Of a stretch of 64,000 bases of DNA, positions 34,513 to 43,583 are shown piece by piece. Each line of letters begins with the position of its first letter. The stretch's first letter is position 1. The notes beneath the pieces were generated by a model. That model made no database searches. It saw only the letters and a list, made by a program, of their open reading frames with translations, and was not told the DNA's origin. Position numbers and translations under genes: made by a program. The stretch lies in NCBI GenBank assembly GCA_900637275.1, contig LR134362.1, positions 248,001 through 312,000 on the forward strand, in the 5' to 3' direction. The DNA is from [Pasteurella] aerogenes (GTDB lineage Bacteria > Pseudomonadota > Gammaproteobacteria > Enterobacterales > Pasteurellaceae).

Positions 34513-35451
34513 ATGAATTTTCGTCATAGCCATGCCCCGTTTTGGGTGCAGATTCATTATGTATTGAAATCCGTGTTAGAGGATTTGTGGAGTCGGAAAT
34601 TTGCCACCTTAATTACGATTTTGGTCATCGCTGTTTCCTTAACCATTCCGACGGTGAGCTATTTATTGTGGAAAAATGTGCATACTGCCACGACACAATT
34701 TTATCCGGAAAGCGAATTGACGGTTTATTTACATAAAAATTTGAACGAAGATGATGCTAATTTGGTGGTGGAAAAAATTCGCCAGCAAGAGGGCATTGAA
34801 AGCCTGAATTATATTTCTCGCCAAGAAAGTTTAAATGAGTTCCGCAATTGGTCTGGGTTATCTGAGGGATTGGATATTTTAGACGATAATCCGTTGCCGG
34901 CAGTGGTGATGATTACGCCGACAAAGGAATATAATGAAAGCCAAAAACGTGAAGAGTTAAGGGATAACTTAACGAAAATCACCGGCGTGCAAGAAGTGCG
35001 TTTAGATAACGATTGGATGGAAAAATTGACCGCACTTTCTTGGTTGGTGGCACATGTGGCGATTTTTTGTACGTTATTGATGGCGTTATCGGTCTTTTTA
35101 GTGATTGGTAACAGTATTCGTTCTGATGTTTATAGCAGTCAAGCGAATATTGACGTGATGAAATTGTTGGGGGCGACGGATCAATTTATTTTGCGCCCTT
35201 ATCTTTATACCGGTATTATTTATGCTTTGGCAGGTGGCTTATTCGCTTGTATTTTAAGCAGTTTTTTAATCGGTTATTTCACTAGCGCAGTAAAATATGT
35301 CACTGATATTTTTGCTGTCACCTTTGAATTAAACGGATTAAGTTTCGCTGAATTTTTATTTTTATTAATTCTTTGTGCGATTATTGGTTATGTTGGTGCT
35401 TGGTTGTCGGCAACTCGTTATATTCGTTTATTAGAGAAAAAAACGCGCTAA
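34513..35451 (+). CDS. ftsX: Cell-division protein FtsX
   Basis: Membrane partner of FtsE. Cytoplasmic N-terminus, first membrane helix at about residues 32-52, a large periplasmic domain (about 53-170), then three more helices (about 180-205, 233-258, 275-298). The FtsX-type segment MKLLGATDQFILRPYL lies between helices 2 and 3. 312 aa. Starts behind AAGGAG. In E. coli rpoH follows; here an inverted uptake-signal terminator ends the unit. Confidence 0.93.
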   Translation: MNFRHSHAPFWVQIHYVLKSVLEDLWSRKFATLITILVIAVSLTIPTVSYLLWKNVHTATTQFYPESELTVYLHKNLNEDDANLVVEKIRQQEGIESLNYISRQESLNEFRNWSGLSEGLDILDDNPLPAVVMITPTKEYNESQKREELRDNLTKITGVQEVRLDNDWMEKLTALSWLVAHVAIFCTLLMALSVFLVIGNSIRSDVYSSQANIDVMKLLGATDQFILRPYLYTGIIYALAGGLFACILSSFLIGYFTSAVKYVTDIFAVTFELNGLSFAEFLFLLILCAIIGYVGAWLSATRYIRLLEKKTR

Positions 35452-35470
35452 TTTATAATATAAATGTGTC

Positions 35471-35520
35471 AAAGTGCGGTCGGTTTTGCAAAAGTTTTTC
35501 AAAATCGACCGCACTTTTTT
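35471..35520. terminator. Inverted uptake-signal terminator after ftsX
   Basis: AAAGTGCGGTCG (from 35471) pairs with CGACCGCACTTT (ending 35518), with additional TTTTG/CAAAA pairing, and ends in a T run. A typical double uptake-signal terminator. Confidence 0.85.
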
Positions 35521-35652
35521 ATTAAAAATTTTTAAATTTAAAAAAATTGTTTGTTTTTTTATAAAAACACTTGATTTTAGCTGGTCAATCTGTAATTAAT
35601 TAAGAAGATTTTTTTAGGTTATACACAACATTATCTTATAAGGAAAAATTTT

Positions 35653-36762
35653 ATGAAAAATGTAGGTTTTATCGGATGGCGCGGAATGGTCGGTTCTGTA
35701 TTGATGGATCGTATGGTGCAAGAAAATGATTTTGCCAATATTAATCCGATTTTCTTTACGACTTCTCAAGCGGGGCAAAAAGCACCAGTATTTGCTGGCA
35801 AAGAAGCGGGTGAGTTAAAAAACGCTTTTGATATTGAGGCATTAAAACAATTGGACGTTATTGTGACTTGCCAAGGTGGTGATTATACTAATGAAGTTTA
35901 TCCGAAATTGAAAGCCGCGGGTTGGGACGGTTATTGGGTAGATGCGGCATCAGCATTGCGTATGGAAGATGATGCGATTATTGTCTTGGATCCGGTAAAC
36001 CAACACGTGATTAGTGAGGGTTTAAAAAAAGGCATTAAAACCTTCGTGGGCGGGAATTGTACCGTGAGTTTGATGTTGATGGCGATTGGCGGTTTATTTG
36101 AGCGTGATTTGGTTGAGTGGGTTTCTGTGGCAACCTACCAAGCGGCTTCTGGTGCCGGTGCAAAAAATATGCGTGAATTGTTGGTGCAAATGGGGCAATT
36201 GGAAGACAGCGTAAAAGCGGAATTAGCAGATCCGGCATCTTCTATTTTAGAGATTGAACGTAAAGTGACAGCTAAAATGCGCTCAGAAGATTTTCCAACC
36301 GAGAATTTCGGTGCGGCATTAGGCGGCAGCTTAATTCCTTGGATTGATAAATTGTTACCGTCCGGTCAAACTAAAGAGGAATGGAAAGGCTATGCTGAAA
36401 CCAATAAAATTCTTGGCTTATCCGATAATCCAATTCCAGTTGACGGTTTGTGTGTGCGTATCGGCGCATTACGTTGCCATAGCCAAGCGTTTACCATTAA
36501 ATTAAAACAAGATTTACCATTAGATGAGATTGAGAAAATCCTTGCCAGCCACAATGAGTGGGTGAAAGTGATTCCGAATGATAAAGAAACGACATTACGC
36601 GAATTAACTCCGGCAAAAGTAACCGGTACATTAAGCGTTCCTGTTGGTCGCTTACGTAAATTAGCAATGGGGCCAGAATATTTAGCCGCGTTTACGGTAG
36701 GTGACCAATTGTTGTGGGGGGCGGCAGAGCCAGTTCGTCGTATCTTAAAACAATTGGTGTAA
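35653..36762 (+). CDS. asd: Aspartate-semialdehyde dehydrogenase
   Basis: Reduces aspartyl phosphate to aspartate semialdehyde for lysine, threonine, methionine and diaminopimelate. NADP-binding GFIGWRGMVGSVLMDRM at the N-terminus; catalytic cysteine C136 in GGNCTVSLM; SGAGAKNMREL and the late RIGALRCHSQA with its histidine. 369 aa, the enterobacterial-type enzyme. TAAGGAAAA precedes the ATG. Monocistronic, with terminators on both sides. Confidence 0.96.
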   Translation: MKNVGFIGWRGMVGSVLMDRMVQENDFANINPIFFTTSQAGQKAPVFAGKEAGELKNAFDIEALKQLDVIVTCQGGDYTNEVYPKLKAAGWDGYWVDAASALRMEDDAIIVLDPVNQHVISEGLKKGIKTFVGGNCTVSLMLMAIGGLFERDLVEWVSVATYQAASGAGAKNMRELLVQMGQLEDSVKAELADPASSILEIERKVTAKMRSEDFPTENFGAALGGSLIPWIDKLLPSGQTKEEWKGYAETNKILGLSDNPIPVDGLCVRIGALRCHSQAFTIKLKQDLPLDEIEKILASHNEWVKVIPNDKETTLRELTPAKVTGTLSVPVGRLRKLAMGPEYLAAFTVGDQLLWGAAEPVRRILKQLV

Positions 36763-36777
36763 CTGAGGTTGAGATAT

Positions 36778-36810
36778 AAATAAGGTCCGACTATCGGACC
36801 TTATTTTTTG
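36778..36810. terminator. Bidirectional terminator between asd and rapZ
   Basis: AAATAAGGTCCGA (36778-36790), loop CTA, TCGGACCTTATTT (36794-36806), then T. It serves the two converging genes. Confidence 0.92.
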
Positions 36811-36828
36811 GTATATTATTCAGTTTTT

Positions 36829-37686
36829 TCAGTTATTTTTGTGTTTTTCGAGGGATTTGTGCTGGATTTTTACCGATTTTCCTTTATCGCGGAAATATTC
36901 CCCGAGCTTTTGTGCTATATATACCGAACGGTGTTTTCCACCGGTACAACCGATTGCAATAGTTAAATAACTGCGGTTATTTTGTTCTAACATTGGCAGC
37001 CAGGTTTCAATATAACCGCGGGTCAGATAAATAAATTTATTAACCTCATCATGTTTGTTTAGGAATTCAATGACCGGTCCATCTAGTCCGGTTAGCGGGC
37101 GTAGCGCAGGATTCCAATGCGGATTTGGCAGAAAACGCACATCAAAAACATAATCAGCATCAAGTGGAATTCCGTATTTAAACCCAAAGGATTCCACCAC
37201 AATCTTCAATGCTTTTTCCGTATTTCCACGCAAAAACTCTCGCAAGCGTTCTGCTAATTCATGTGTTGATAAATGTGTTGTATCAATCATCAGATTAGCG
37301 TGTTGGGTCAACGGTTCTAGATATTCCCCTTCCAGATCAATTGCGGCTTCAAGCGAGAGATCTTGGATTGAAAGCGGGTGCAAGCGACGGGAATCGCTAT
37401 AGCGACGAATAAGGGCGCTGCGGTCTGTATCAAGGAAAATAATTTTGACTTGATGTTGTTTTTGCACTTCAGCTAAGACATGATCCAATCTTGAAGGAGA
37501 GGTAGGTAAGTTGCGAATATCTAAACTGATCGCTACTAAATTTTGGTTGGTTGACAAAATTTCAGTGAGTTGTGGTAAAAGATCAATTGGAAGATTATCG
37601 ACACAATAATAACCAATATCTTCCAATGCTCGTAGTGCAACGGATTTTCCGGCACCAGAACGTCCGCTAATGATAATAACTTCCAT
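36829..37686 (-). CDS. rapZ: RNase adapter protein RapZ
   Basis: In E. coli it binds small RNA GlmZ and presents it to RNase E, thereby controlling glucosamine-6-phosphate synthase. Walker A GRSGAGKS (residues 8-15), a Walker B-like IIFLDTDRSALIRRYSDSRR, and the C-terminal IAIGCTGGKHRSVYIAQKLG with a basic tail (KSVKIQHKSLEKHK) that matches the RNA-binding end. 285 aa, one more than E. coli. It follows ptsN by 19 nt. The npr gene that follows in E. coli is absent. Confidence 0.94.
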   Translation of the reverse strand: MEVIIISGRSGAGKSVALRALEDIGYYCVDNLPIDLLPQLTEILSTNQNLVAISLDIRNLPTSPSRLDHVLAEVQKQHQVKIIFLDTDRSALIRRYSDSRRLHPLSIQDLSLEAAIDLEGEYLEPLTQHANLMIDTTHLSTHELAERLREFLRGNTEKALKIVVESFGFKYGIPLDADYVFDVRFLPNPHWNPALRPLTGLDGPVIEFLNKHDEVNKFIYLTRGYIETWLPMLEQNNRSYLTIAIGCTGGKHRSVYIAQKLGEYFRDKGKSVKIQHKSLEKHKNN

Positions 37687-37705
37687 AATACACCTACTCT
37701 ACTCT

Positions 37706-38263
37706 TTAAGTTGTTTCATCTTGTGAGGATGGTGGCGTTTCTGCTTCTTCTTGCGTAATATTATCTGCATATTGGAAGATTTGCCACAGTTCATCTTCGC
37801 TTTTTGCTGCACGCAACTGCTTGCACAAACTTTTGTCTGACAATTTTTCTGTCAGCGATGGAAGTTCTTGCATATATTGCTCACAAAGCTCCGGCGGAAT
37901 AAATAAGGCAAAAATTAAATCGACTTCACGATGATCTGCGCTATCATAGTCAATCGGCGTTTCTAATTGTAAAAATACCGCAGTAGGCGCTGTACAATCT
38001 TCGGATAAACGCGCTTTTGGCAATGCGACTCCATTGCCTAAACTGGAATTACCCAATTTTTCCCGCGCCAGCAACGATGCAAAACAAGCATCTTCTTGTT
38101 CTTCACATTGCTCAGCTGGCGTTGCTTCTTGTTTGCGTGGCGAGTGTTCGCATAATTGTTTGGCAACGATGTGACAAATTGTTTCAAATGCACGCTTTTT
38201 ACTTGAACAAACCACGCCTTGGCGAAGATTTTCAGACGATAACAATTGCGTAAATTTAAGCAT
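37706..38263 (-). CDS. ptsN: PTS IIA-Ntr-like protein lacking the phosphorylated histidine
   Basis: Member of the fructose/mannitol IIA family at the ptsN position between lptB and rapZ. Conserved blocks are CSSKKRAFETI, LAREKLGNSSLGNGVALP and LQLETPIDYDSADHREVDLIFALFIP. E. coli PtsN has IPHGKL with the phosphorylated H73; here the same site is LPKARL, with lysine K83 (codon AAA, minus strand 38015-38017). So it cannot be phosphorylated there. It also has an extra charged, Cys-bearing stretch at about residues 40-60; 185 aa against 163. It may still act by binding partners. Confidence 0.88.
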   Translation of the reverse strand: MLKFTQLLSSENLRQGVVCSSKKRAFETICHIVAKQLCEHSPRKQEATPAEQCEEQEDACFASLLAREKLGNSSLGNGVALPKARLSEDCTAPTAVFLQLETPIDYDSADHREVDLIFALFIPPELCEQYMQELPSLTEKLSDKSLCKQLRAAKSEDELWQIFQYADNITQEEAETPPSSQDETT

Positions 38264-38265
38264 AG

Positions 38266-38991
38266 CTACAATTTAAATTCTTCTCCTAAGTAAACCCGTT
38301 TGACGTGTTCATTATTCATCACTTCCGTTGGCGTACCTGTCGCGATCATTTGTCCTTCACTAACAATATAAGCTCGTTCACAAACATCCAAGGTTTCGCG
38401 TACGTTATGGTCAGTAATCAACACGCCCAGTCCGCGATTGCGTAGTTCGGTAATGATCTTTTTAATATCAATTACTGAAATAGGATCAACGCCGGCAAAA
38501 GGTTCATCTAATAAAATAAATTTCGGGTTTGCCGCTAACGCTCGAGCAATTTCCACACGACGGCGTTCTCCACCAGATAAGGATTGCCCTAAATTATTAC
38601 GGATATGCCCAATATTAAATTCGTTAATTAATTCATCCGCTTTTTCTTGACGCTGGCGACGGTTTAATTCTTTACGAAGTTCTAATACCGCCATCAAGTT
38701 ATCATATACACTGAGATGACGAAAAATAGAGGCTTCTTGTGGAAGATAACCGATCCCTTTTTGCGCACGGTTATGCATTGGCAATAAACTAATATCTTCG
38801 TCATCGATCCGAATTGAGCCTTGATCTTGGTGAACTAGCCCAACCACCATATAGAATGTGGTGGTTTTCCCCGCACCGTTAGGACCAAGTAAACCGACAA
38901 TTTCATTGGAGTTTACGGTTAAACTCACATCGGAAACGACCTTGCGACTTTTATAACTTTTCGCTAAATTTTCAGCATAAAGCACTGACAT
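38266..38991 (-). CDS. lptB: LPS export ABC ATPase LptB
   Basis: Powers the LptB2FG transporter that lifts lipopolysaccharide out of the inner membrane. Walker A GPNGAGKTTTF (about residues 34-44), signature LSGGERRRVEIARAL, Walker B FILLDEPFAGVDP and the H-loop ITDHN. I start at the ATG at 38991, which gives 241 aa as in E. coli; a TTG at 39000 sits too close to the AGGA site. 3 nt or so upstream is the end of lptA, and ptsN follows directly. Confidence 0.95.
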   Translation of the reverse strand: MSVLYAENLAKSYKSRKVVSDVSLTVNSNEIVGLLGPNGAGKTTTFYMVVGLVHQDQGSIRIDDEDISLLPMHNRAQKGIGYLPQEASIFRHLSVYDNLMAVLELRKELNRRQRQEKADELINEFNIGHIRNNLGQSLSGGERRRVEIARALAANPKFILLDEPFAGVDPISVIDIKKIITELRNRGLGVLITDHNVRETLDVCERAYIVSEGQMIATGTPTEVMNNEHVKRVYLGEEFKL

Positions 38992-39003
38992 AAAATTCAA
39001 ATC

Positions 39004-39519
39004 CTATTTTTTCTTATTATTAAGCTGTGCCGGAATAAGTACCGTTTTCACGCGTGATTTGCTTGAACCGTTTGCTTTTAATTGTTGTTTTTTTACATCA
39101 TAAGTAATGTGATTACCGTTAATTTTGCTGTCTAATTGCTTTAATTCCGCATTTCCAGTCAGCGTTAAAAATTCTGTGCCTAAATCATAATGCACTTGGT
39201 TAGCTTTACCATCCACCGGTTTTCCATCGTCAAGAATTTGATGGAACGTTACCGGTGAACCGAATGCCTCAACGGTTTCTTTTTTACCGGAATCTTCCGG
39301 CGGACGCTTGATAACGACTTTTTGCGCTTTGATTAAAATGGAACCTTGTGTAATTACTACGTTATCTGTAAACGTCACCACGCTATTTTCCATATCGAGC
39401 GATTGGTTGTCTGATTCAATGTTAATCGGCTTATTTGTATCGTCTTTGAGCGCGAATGCCGAAACTGAAGTCATCATCAACGTTGTCAGTAATATCAGTT
39501 TATTGGTTGTTAATTTCAT
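39004..39519 (-). CDS. lptA: LPS transport periplasmic protein LptA
   Basis: Periplasmic beta-jellyroll protein that forms the bridge carrying lipopolysaccharide from LptC to LptD. Signal peptide about residues 1-23 (cut after SAFA). The OstA-like part runs from PINIESDNQSLDMENSVVTF to about residue 150, ending in a Lys-rich tail. 171 aa against 185 in E. coli. Overlaps lptC by 20 nt. Confidence 0.92.
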   Translation of the reverse strand: MKLTTNKLILLTTLMMTSVSAFALKDDTNKPINIESDNQSLDMENSVVTFTDNVVITQGSILIKAQKVVIKRPPEDSGKKETVEAFGSPVTFHQILDDGKPVDGKANQVHYDLGTEFLTLTGNAELKQLDSKINGNHITYDVKKQQLKANGSSKSRVKTVLIPAQLNNKKK

Positions 39520-40075
39520 AATATGTTTTTACCTGCTCTTTTAAAGTGGCAACCTGTTGTTGTAAATTTCCTGTTAATTTCAATCCGGTAGAATTAAAAT
39601 TCAGTCCGTTAATTTTTACCATTGTATCAGAAGTAATATCTTGCGTCTTTAAATTCACCGTTGCCCGCTGGGTGAAAACCCGTTGTAAACGGGAGATTGG
39701 CGAGAGGCTTTCTGCGGTGACATTTCCGTCTAAATACAACATATTATCTTTCGTTAACGTGGCTTTATCTGCGCTTAATTTCCAGCTTTGCTGACCGATA
39801 TTATCCCCTTCAATATCATATAAATAGACCACCGGTTTAGCAAAATCACTATGTCCGTCGGAAGTAAAGTATTCGGCGTGGTCTGATGTCGCCAAATATT
39901 GTCGCAATCCTGTCGGAGAAAATACTATGGTATTCATCTTTTTCCCCACGTATTCTGGGCTGTCATCTTTTTTTATCAAATTGCTAAGTCCGTCATCTTG
40001 TTGATTTAACGTGTAAAACCAACCTAATAAAATCAACGCTATAACGGATAACGCCATGTTCCAACGAATATTCAT
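39500..40075 (-). CDS. lptC: LPS export protein LptC
   Basis: Bitopic inner-membrane protein that receives lipopolysaccharide from LptB2FG and passes it to LptA. One N-terminal membrane helix (about residues 5-24, starting IRWNMALSVIALILLGWFY), then a periplasmic domain with DHAEYF and LYLDGNVTAE, typical of the LptC fold. 191 aa, the E. coli length. First gene of lptC-lptA-lptB-ptsN-rapZ. The kdsD and kdsC genes found upstream in E. coli are absent. Confidence 0.91.
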   Translation of the reverse strand: MNIRWNMALSVIALILLGWFYTLNQQDDGLSNLIKKDDSPEYVGKKMNTIVFSPTGLRQYLATSDHAEYFTSDGHSDFAKPVVYLYDIEGDNIGQQSWKLSADKATLTKDNMLYLDGNVTAESLSPISRLQRVFTQRATVNLKTQDITSDTMVKINGLNFNSTGLKLTGNLQQQVATLKEQVKTYYEINNQ

Positions 40076-40383
40076 AAAAGGGTTAATTCTTTACTGTAGT
40101 TAATATTAAAGTGTGTAATGATACCATATTTTTAGTTAAACCAATAAATATACCATGCGAAATAATGGAAAAGTGCGGTGCTTTTTTGCGCTATTTTCTG
40201 TTTGAACATTTTTGTTAAATTGTGGTCAAAGGAAAACAATGTCAAACTGTTGAATAAGACAACAATAAACATTAGAAGTTTAAAGTTATGTAATTACGTT
40301 TGACTTTTATTTGGAATTCATGGAATATCCCGTTCTAATTTTTAGCAAGACGGACGCGGATACGTTCGAGAGATGAGGTATTA
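40076..40383. promoter_or_regulatory. Divergent control region between lptC and mlaF
   Basis: 308 nt without a gene, AT-rich, with one uptake signal (40171-40179). It must hold the promoters of the two envelope operons, but I could not single out convincing -35/-10 pairs. Confidence 0.4.
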
Positions 40384-41178
40384 ATGGCTAATCCCCTAAT
40401 TGAAGTGAAAAATCTCACATTCAAACGCGGTGAGCGCATTATTTATGACAACTTGAATTTGCGTGTTGAGCAAGGCAAGATTACCGCAATTATGGGGCCG
40501 TCGGGGATCGGTAAAACCACCTTGTTGAAATTAATCGGTGGGCAGTTACATCCACAACAAGGCGAAATTTTATTTGACGGTCAGGATATTTGCAAAATGT
40601 CGAATTCGGAACTTTATCGCGTGCGTCAACGTATGGGAATGTTATTCCAATCCGGCGCGTTGTTTACGGATCTTTCGACCTTTGACAATGTGGCATTTCC
40701 GATTCGTGAGCATACCCGTTTGCCAGAAACTTTGATCCGACAAATCGTGTTGATGAAGTTGGAGGCGGTGGGGTTGCGTGGGGCAGCAGAGTTGATGCCT
40801 TCCGAGCTTTCTGGCGGGATGGCAAGACGCGCAGCATTGGCACGTACCATTGCATTGGATCCGGAATTGATTATGTATGATGAACCTTTTACCGGTCAGG
40901 ATCCGATTAGCATGGGTGTGATTGTCAGCCTGATCAAGCGATTGAATGAAGCTTTGCAGTTAACTTCAATTGTCGTGTCTCATGATGTGCAAGAGGTATT
41001 AAGTATTGCCGATTATGCTTATATTATTGCGGATAAGCGCGTGATCGCTGAAGGCAGCGCTGAACAGTTATTGCAAAGTCAGGATCCGCAAGTGATGCAA
41101 TTTATTAATGGGGAAGAAGACGGTCCTGTGCGTTTTCATTATCCTGCACAAGATTATCTACAGGAGTTATTTCCATGA
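40384..41178 (+). CDS. mlaF: Phospholipid transport ABC ATPase MlaF
   Basis: ATPase of the inner-membrane MlaFEDB complex that keeps the outer membrane asymmetric. Walker A GPSGIGKTTLLK (about residues 38-49), signature LSGGMARRAALARTI, Walker B LIMYDEPFTGQDP. The GGMARR form of the signature is typical of MlaF. 264 aa. The ATG of mlaE overlaps its stop (ATGA). Confidence 0.95.
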   Translation: MANPLIEVKNLTFKRGERIIYDNLNLRVEQGKITAIMGPSGIGKTTLLKLIGGQLHPQQGEILFDGQDICKMSNSELYRVRQRMGMLFQSGALFTDLSTFDNVAFPIREHTRLPETLIRQIVLMKLEAVGLRGAAELMPSELSGGMARRAALARTIALDPELIMYDEPFTGQDPISMGVIVSLIKRLNEALQLTSIVVSHDVQEVLSIADYAYIIADKRVIAEGSAEQLLQSQDPQVMQFINGEEDGPVRFHYPAQDYLQELFP

Positions 41179-41960
41179 TTGAAGGTTGGATTTCTTCCTT
41201 TGGGCGCACGGCGATTGATTTTTGTCGAGCGTTGGGACGAGCCGGATTTATGCTATTTGGCGCGCTGGTGGGCAAACCGCAAGTACGAAAACATTTTCCG
41301 TTGCTGATTAAACAATTGCACGTATTAGGCGTACAATCGCTGTTGATTATTATGCTATCCGGTTTATTTATCGGTATGGTGTTAGGCTTGCAAGGTTATG
41401 TGGTCTTGGTGGATTTTTCTGCGGAAACCAGCCTAGGACAATTGGTTGCGTTATCACTCTTGCGCGAATTAGGACCGGTCGTGACTGCGCTTTTGTTTGC
41501 CGGACGAGCGGGTTCGGCGCTTACGGCGGAAATTGGCTTGATGAAAGCGACCGAGCAACTTTCCAGTTTGGAAATGATGGCGGTGGATCCATTGCGTCGA
41601 GTTATTTCGCCTCGTTTTTGGGCGGGCGTGATTTCTATGCCGATTTTAGCGGTAATTTTTACCGCTATCGGGATTTGGGGCGGCTCGTTGGTTGGCGTGG
41701 ATTGGAAAGGTGTTGATGCAGGAAGTTTTTGGTCTGTCATGCAAAATTCGGTCAGTTGGTCTTATGATTTATTGAACGGATTTATTAAGAGTTTATGTTT
41801 TGCCATCGCGGTAGTTTGGATTGCCTTATTTAATGGTTATGATTGTATTCCAACATCGGAAGGGATCAGTAAAGCGACAACCCGAACTGTGGTACATGCA
41901 TCGTTGGTGGTATTAGGTTTAGATTTTGTATTAACTGCCGTGATGTTCGGTGCTAGTTAA
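41175..41960 (+). CDS. mlaE: Phospholipid transport permease MlaE
   Basis: Membrane core of MlaFEDB. Five to six hydrophobic segments; landmarks are LLIIMLSGLFIGMVLGLQGY, LLRELGPVVTALLFAGRAGS and LMKATEQLSSLEMMAVDP, the last being the cytoplasmic segment that contacts MlaF. 261 aa against 260 in E. coli. Confidence 0.95.
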   Translation: MIEGWISSFGRTAIDFCRALGRAGFMLFGALVGKPQVRKHFPLLIKQLHVLGVQSLLIIMLSGLFIGMVLGLQGYVVLVDFSAETSLGQLVALSLLRELGPVVTALLFAGRAGSALTAEIGLMKATEQLSSLEMMAVDPLRRVISPRFWAGVISMPILAVIFTAIGIWGGSLVGVDWKGVDAGSFWSVMQNSVSWSYDLLNGFIKSLCFAIAVVWIALFNGYDCIPTSEGISKATTRTVVHASLVVLGLDFVLTAVMFGAS

Positions 41961-41995
41961 GCAATAAAAAGTGCGGTTAAAAATTAGGATATTTT

Positions 41996-42517
41996 ATGCG
42001 ACAAACAACTAAATATGAATTTTGGGTCGGTTTATTTTTGTTACTCGGGATTGGTGCGTTAGTCTTTTTAGGCTTAAAAGTGGCGAATGTGCAAAGTTTC
42101 AGCAGTGCAAAAACGTACCAAATTTATGCAACTTTTGATAATATCGGTGGACTAAAAGTAAGAGCGCCATTGAAAATTGGCGGTGTGGTGATTGGGCGAG
42201 TGACTGATATTTCTTTGGATCCGAAAAGCTATACGCCACGCGTGACCTTGGCGGTGGATCAGGCTTATAACCAGATTCCGGAAACTAGCTCGTTGTCAAT
42301 TAAAACTTCGGGATTATTGGGTGAACAATATATTTCCTTGAGTCTCGGTTTTGCTGATGAAGAATTCGGTTATTTAAAAGACGGGGATCAACTAGTGGAT
42401 ACCAAATCTGCAATGGTATTGGAAGATTTAGTGGGTCAATTCTTATATGGCGATAAGAATAAAGAGGAAGGCAAAGCGGAAGAGGGTAACAACGCGGCTG
42501 AGCCAAGCGCACAATAA
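41996..42517 (+). CDS. mlaD: Phospholipid-binding MCE protein MlaD
   Basis: Anchored periplasmic protein that forms a hexameric ring with a lipid channel on top of MlaE. One membrane helix (about residues 9-29), then one MCE domain (about 38-118) with IYATFDNIGGLKVRAPLKIG and the GLLGEQYISL segment. A polar Glu-rich tail ends it. 173 aa, near E. coli MlaD (183 aa). An uptake signal precedes it (41969-41977). Confidence 0.93.
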   Translation: MRQTTKYEFWVGLFLLLGIGALVFLGLKVANVQSFSSAKTYQIYATFDNIGGLKVRAPLKIGGVVIGRVTDISLDPKSYTPRVTLAVDQAYNQIPETSSLSIKTSGLLGEQYISLSLGFADEEFGYLKDGDQLVDTKSAMVLEDLVGQFLYGDKNKEEGKAEEGNNAAEPSAQ

Positions 42518-42577
42518 GTGGCGTAAATAATGTATTTTTGGAAAGCAACTTAACATTTTTTAAATCTGGAGGAATCT

Positions 42578-43219
42578 ATGTTAAAACGTAAATTAAATCA
42601 ATGGCTAGCAAAAACAGTGTTCATTTTGACCGCACTTTTTGCTATGCAAAATGTCATGGCGGCGGATAATCCGTTATCGTTGACACAAACGTTGTCAGAT
42701 AAACTTTTTGCCCATATCAATCAAAATGAAGCAAAAATTAAACAAAATCCAAATTTTCTAAAAACACTTGTACGTCAAGATCTTATGCCTTATGTTCATG
42801 TGAAATACGCCGGTTCATTGATTTTGGGGAATGAAAACTTAAAATCCAGCACCAAAGATCAGCAAAATAATTTTTTTGCAGCGTTGGATAAATATATTGA
42901 ACAAGTTTATGCGCAATCTTTGACTTTGTATAAAGGGCAAGAACTAAAAATTATGCAACGTAAATTGGAAGGGACATTTGCTGATATTTTGGTTGAAATT
43001 CAACCTAAAGGACAAGAAAGTGCGGTAAAATTAAACTTCTTATGGCGCCAAAACAGCAAAACTGGTCAATGGCAAGTGTATGATATGGCGGCAGAAGGGC
43101 GTAGCGTAGTGGAAACCAAAAAACAAGAATGGGCTCCGATTATTCGTCAAAAAGGCATTGACGGATTAACTGCCGATATTCAAAAAGCAGCCTCTCAACC
43201 TGTTACTTTAGGTAAATAA
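42578..43219 (+). CDS. mlaC: Periplasmic phospholipid carrier MlaC
   Basis: Soluble carrier that shuttles phospholipid between MlaA and MlaD. Signal peptide about residues 1-29, cut after VMAA or VMA. Family segments include RQDLMPYVHVKYAGSLILG and WQVYDMAAEGRSVVETKKQE. 213 aa, as in E. coli. Its gene starts behind TGGAGGAA, a strong site. Confidence 0.93.
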   Translation: MLKRKLNQWLAKTVFILTALFAMQNVMAADNPLSLTQTLSDKLFAHINQNEAKIKQNPNFLKTLVRQDLMPYVHVKYAGSLILGNENLKSSTKDQQNNFFAALDKYIEQVYAQSLTLYKGQELKIMQRKLEGTFADILVEIQPKGQESAVKLNFLWRQNSKTGQWQVYDMAAEGRSVVETKKQEWAPIIRQKGIDGLTADIQKAASQPVTLGK

Positions 43220-43223
43220 TCTG

Positions 43224-43583
43224 ATGAGAAACAACCAAAGTTTACATTGGGAATTATTACAAAATGATGATAATATAACTCCTCGATTGATAGGGGAGTT
43301 ATCTCGTGACACGTTGCTACCGTTGTGGTTGCAACGTGCTTCTTTTTTATCGCAACAAAAACTGGCAAAGCAAAATATTGTTTGGGATTTAACGGAAATT
43401 ACGCGAATTGACAGCGCCGGTTTTGCGCTGTTGTGTGATTTGATCCATGACTGTCAGCAGCTGCAAGGTACAGAAAACCGTTTGCAGATAAAAAATCCGC
43501 CTATTCAATTAATGACATTAGCAGATCTTTTTGGTTTATCCGATTGGATAAATCCATTGGTACAATCTAACGGTAAGAATTAA
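43224..43583 (+). CDS. mlaB: MlaB, STAS-domain subunit of the Mla complex
   Basis: Small cytoplasmic STAS protein that binds and stabilises MlaF. The STAS core is IVWDLTEITRIDSAGFALLC (about residues 52-71), where the serine after ID is the conserved position. 119 aa, slightly longer than E. coli MlaB (97 aa). It is 4 nt after mlaC and shares its last base region with ibaG. Confidence 0.9.
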   Translation: MRNNQSLHWELLQNDDNITPRLIGELSRDTLLPLWLQRASFLSQQKLAKQNIVWDLTEITRIDSAGFALLCDLIHDCQQLQGTENRLQIKNPPIQLMTLADLFGLSDWINPLVQSNGKN

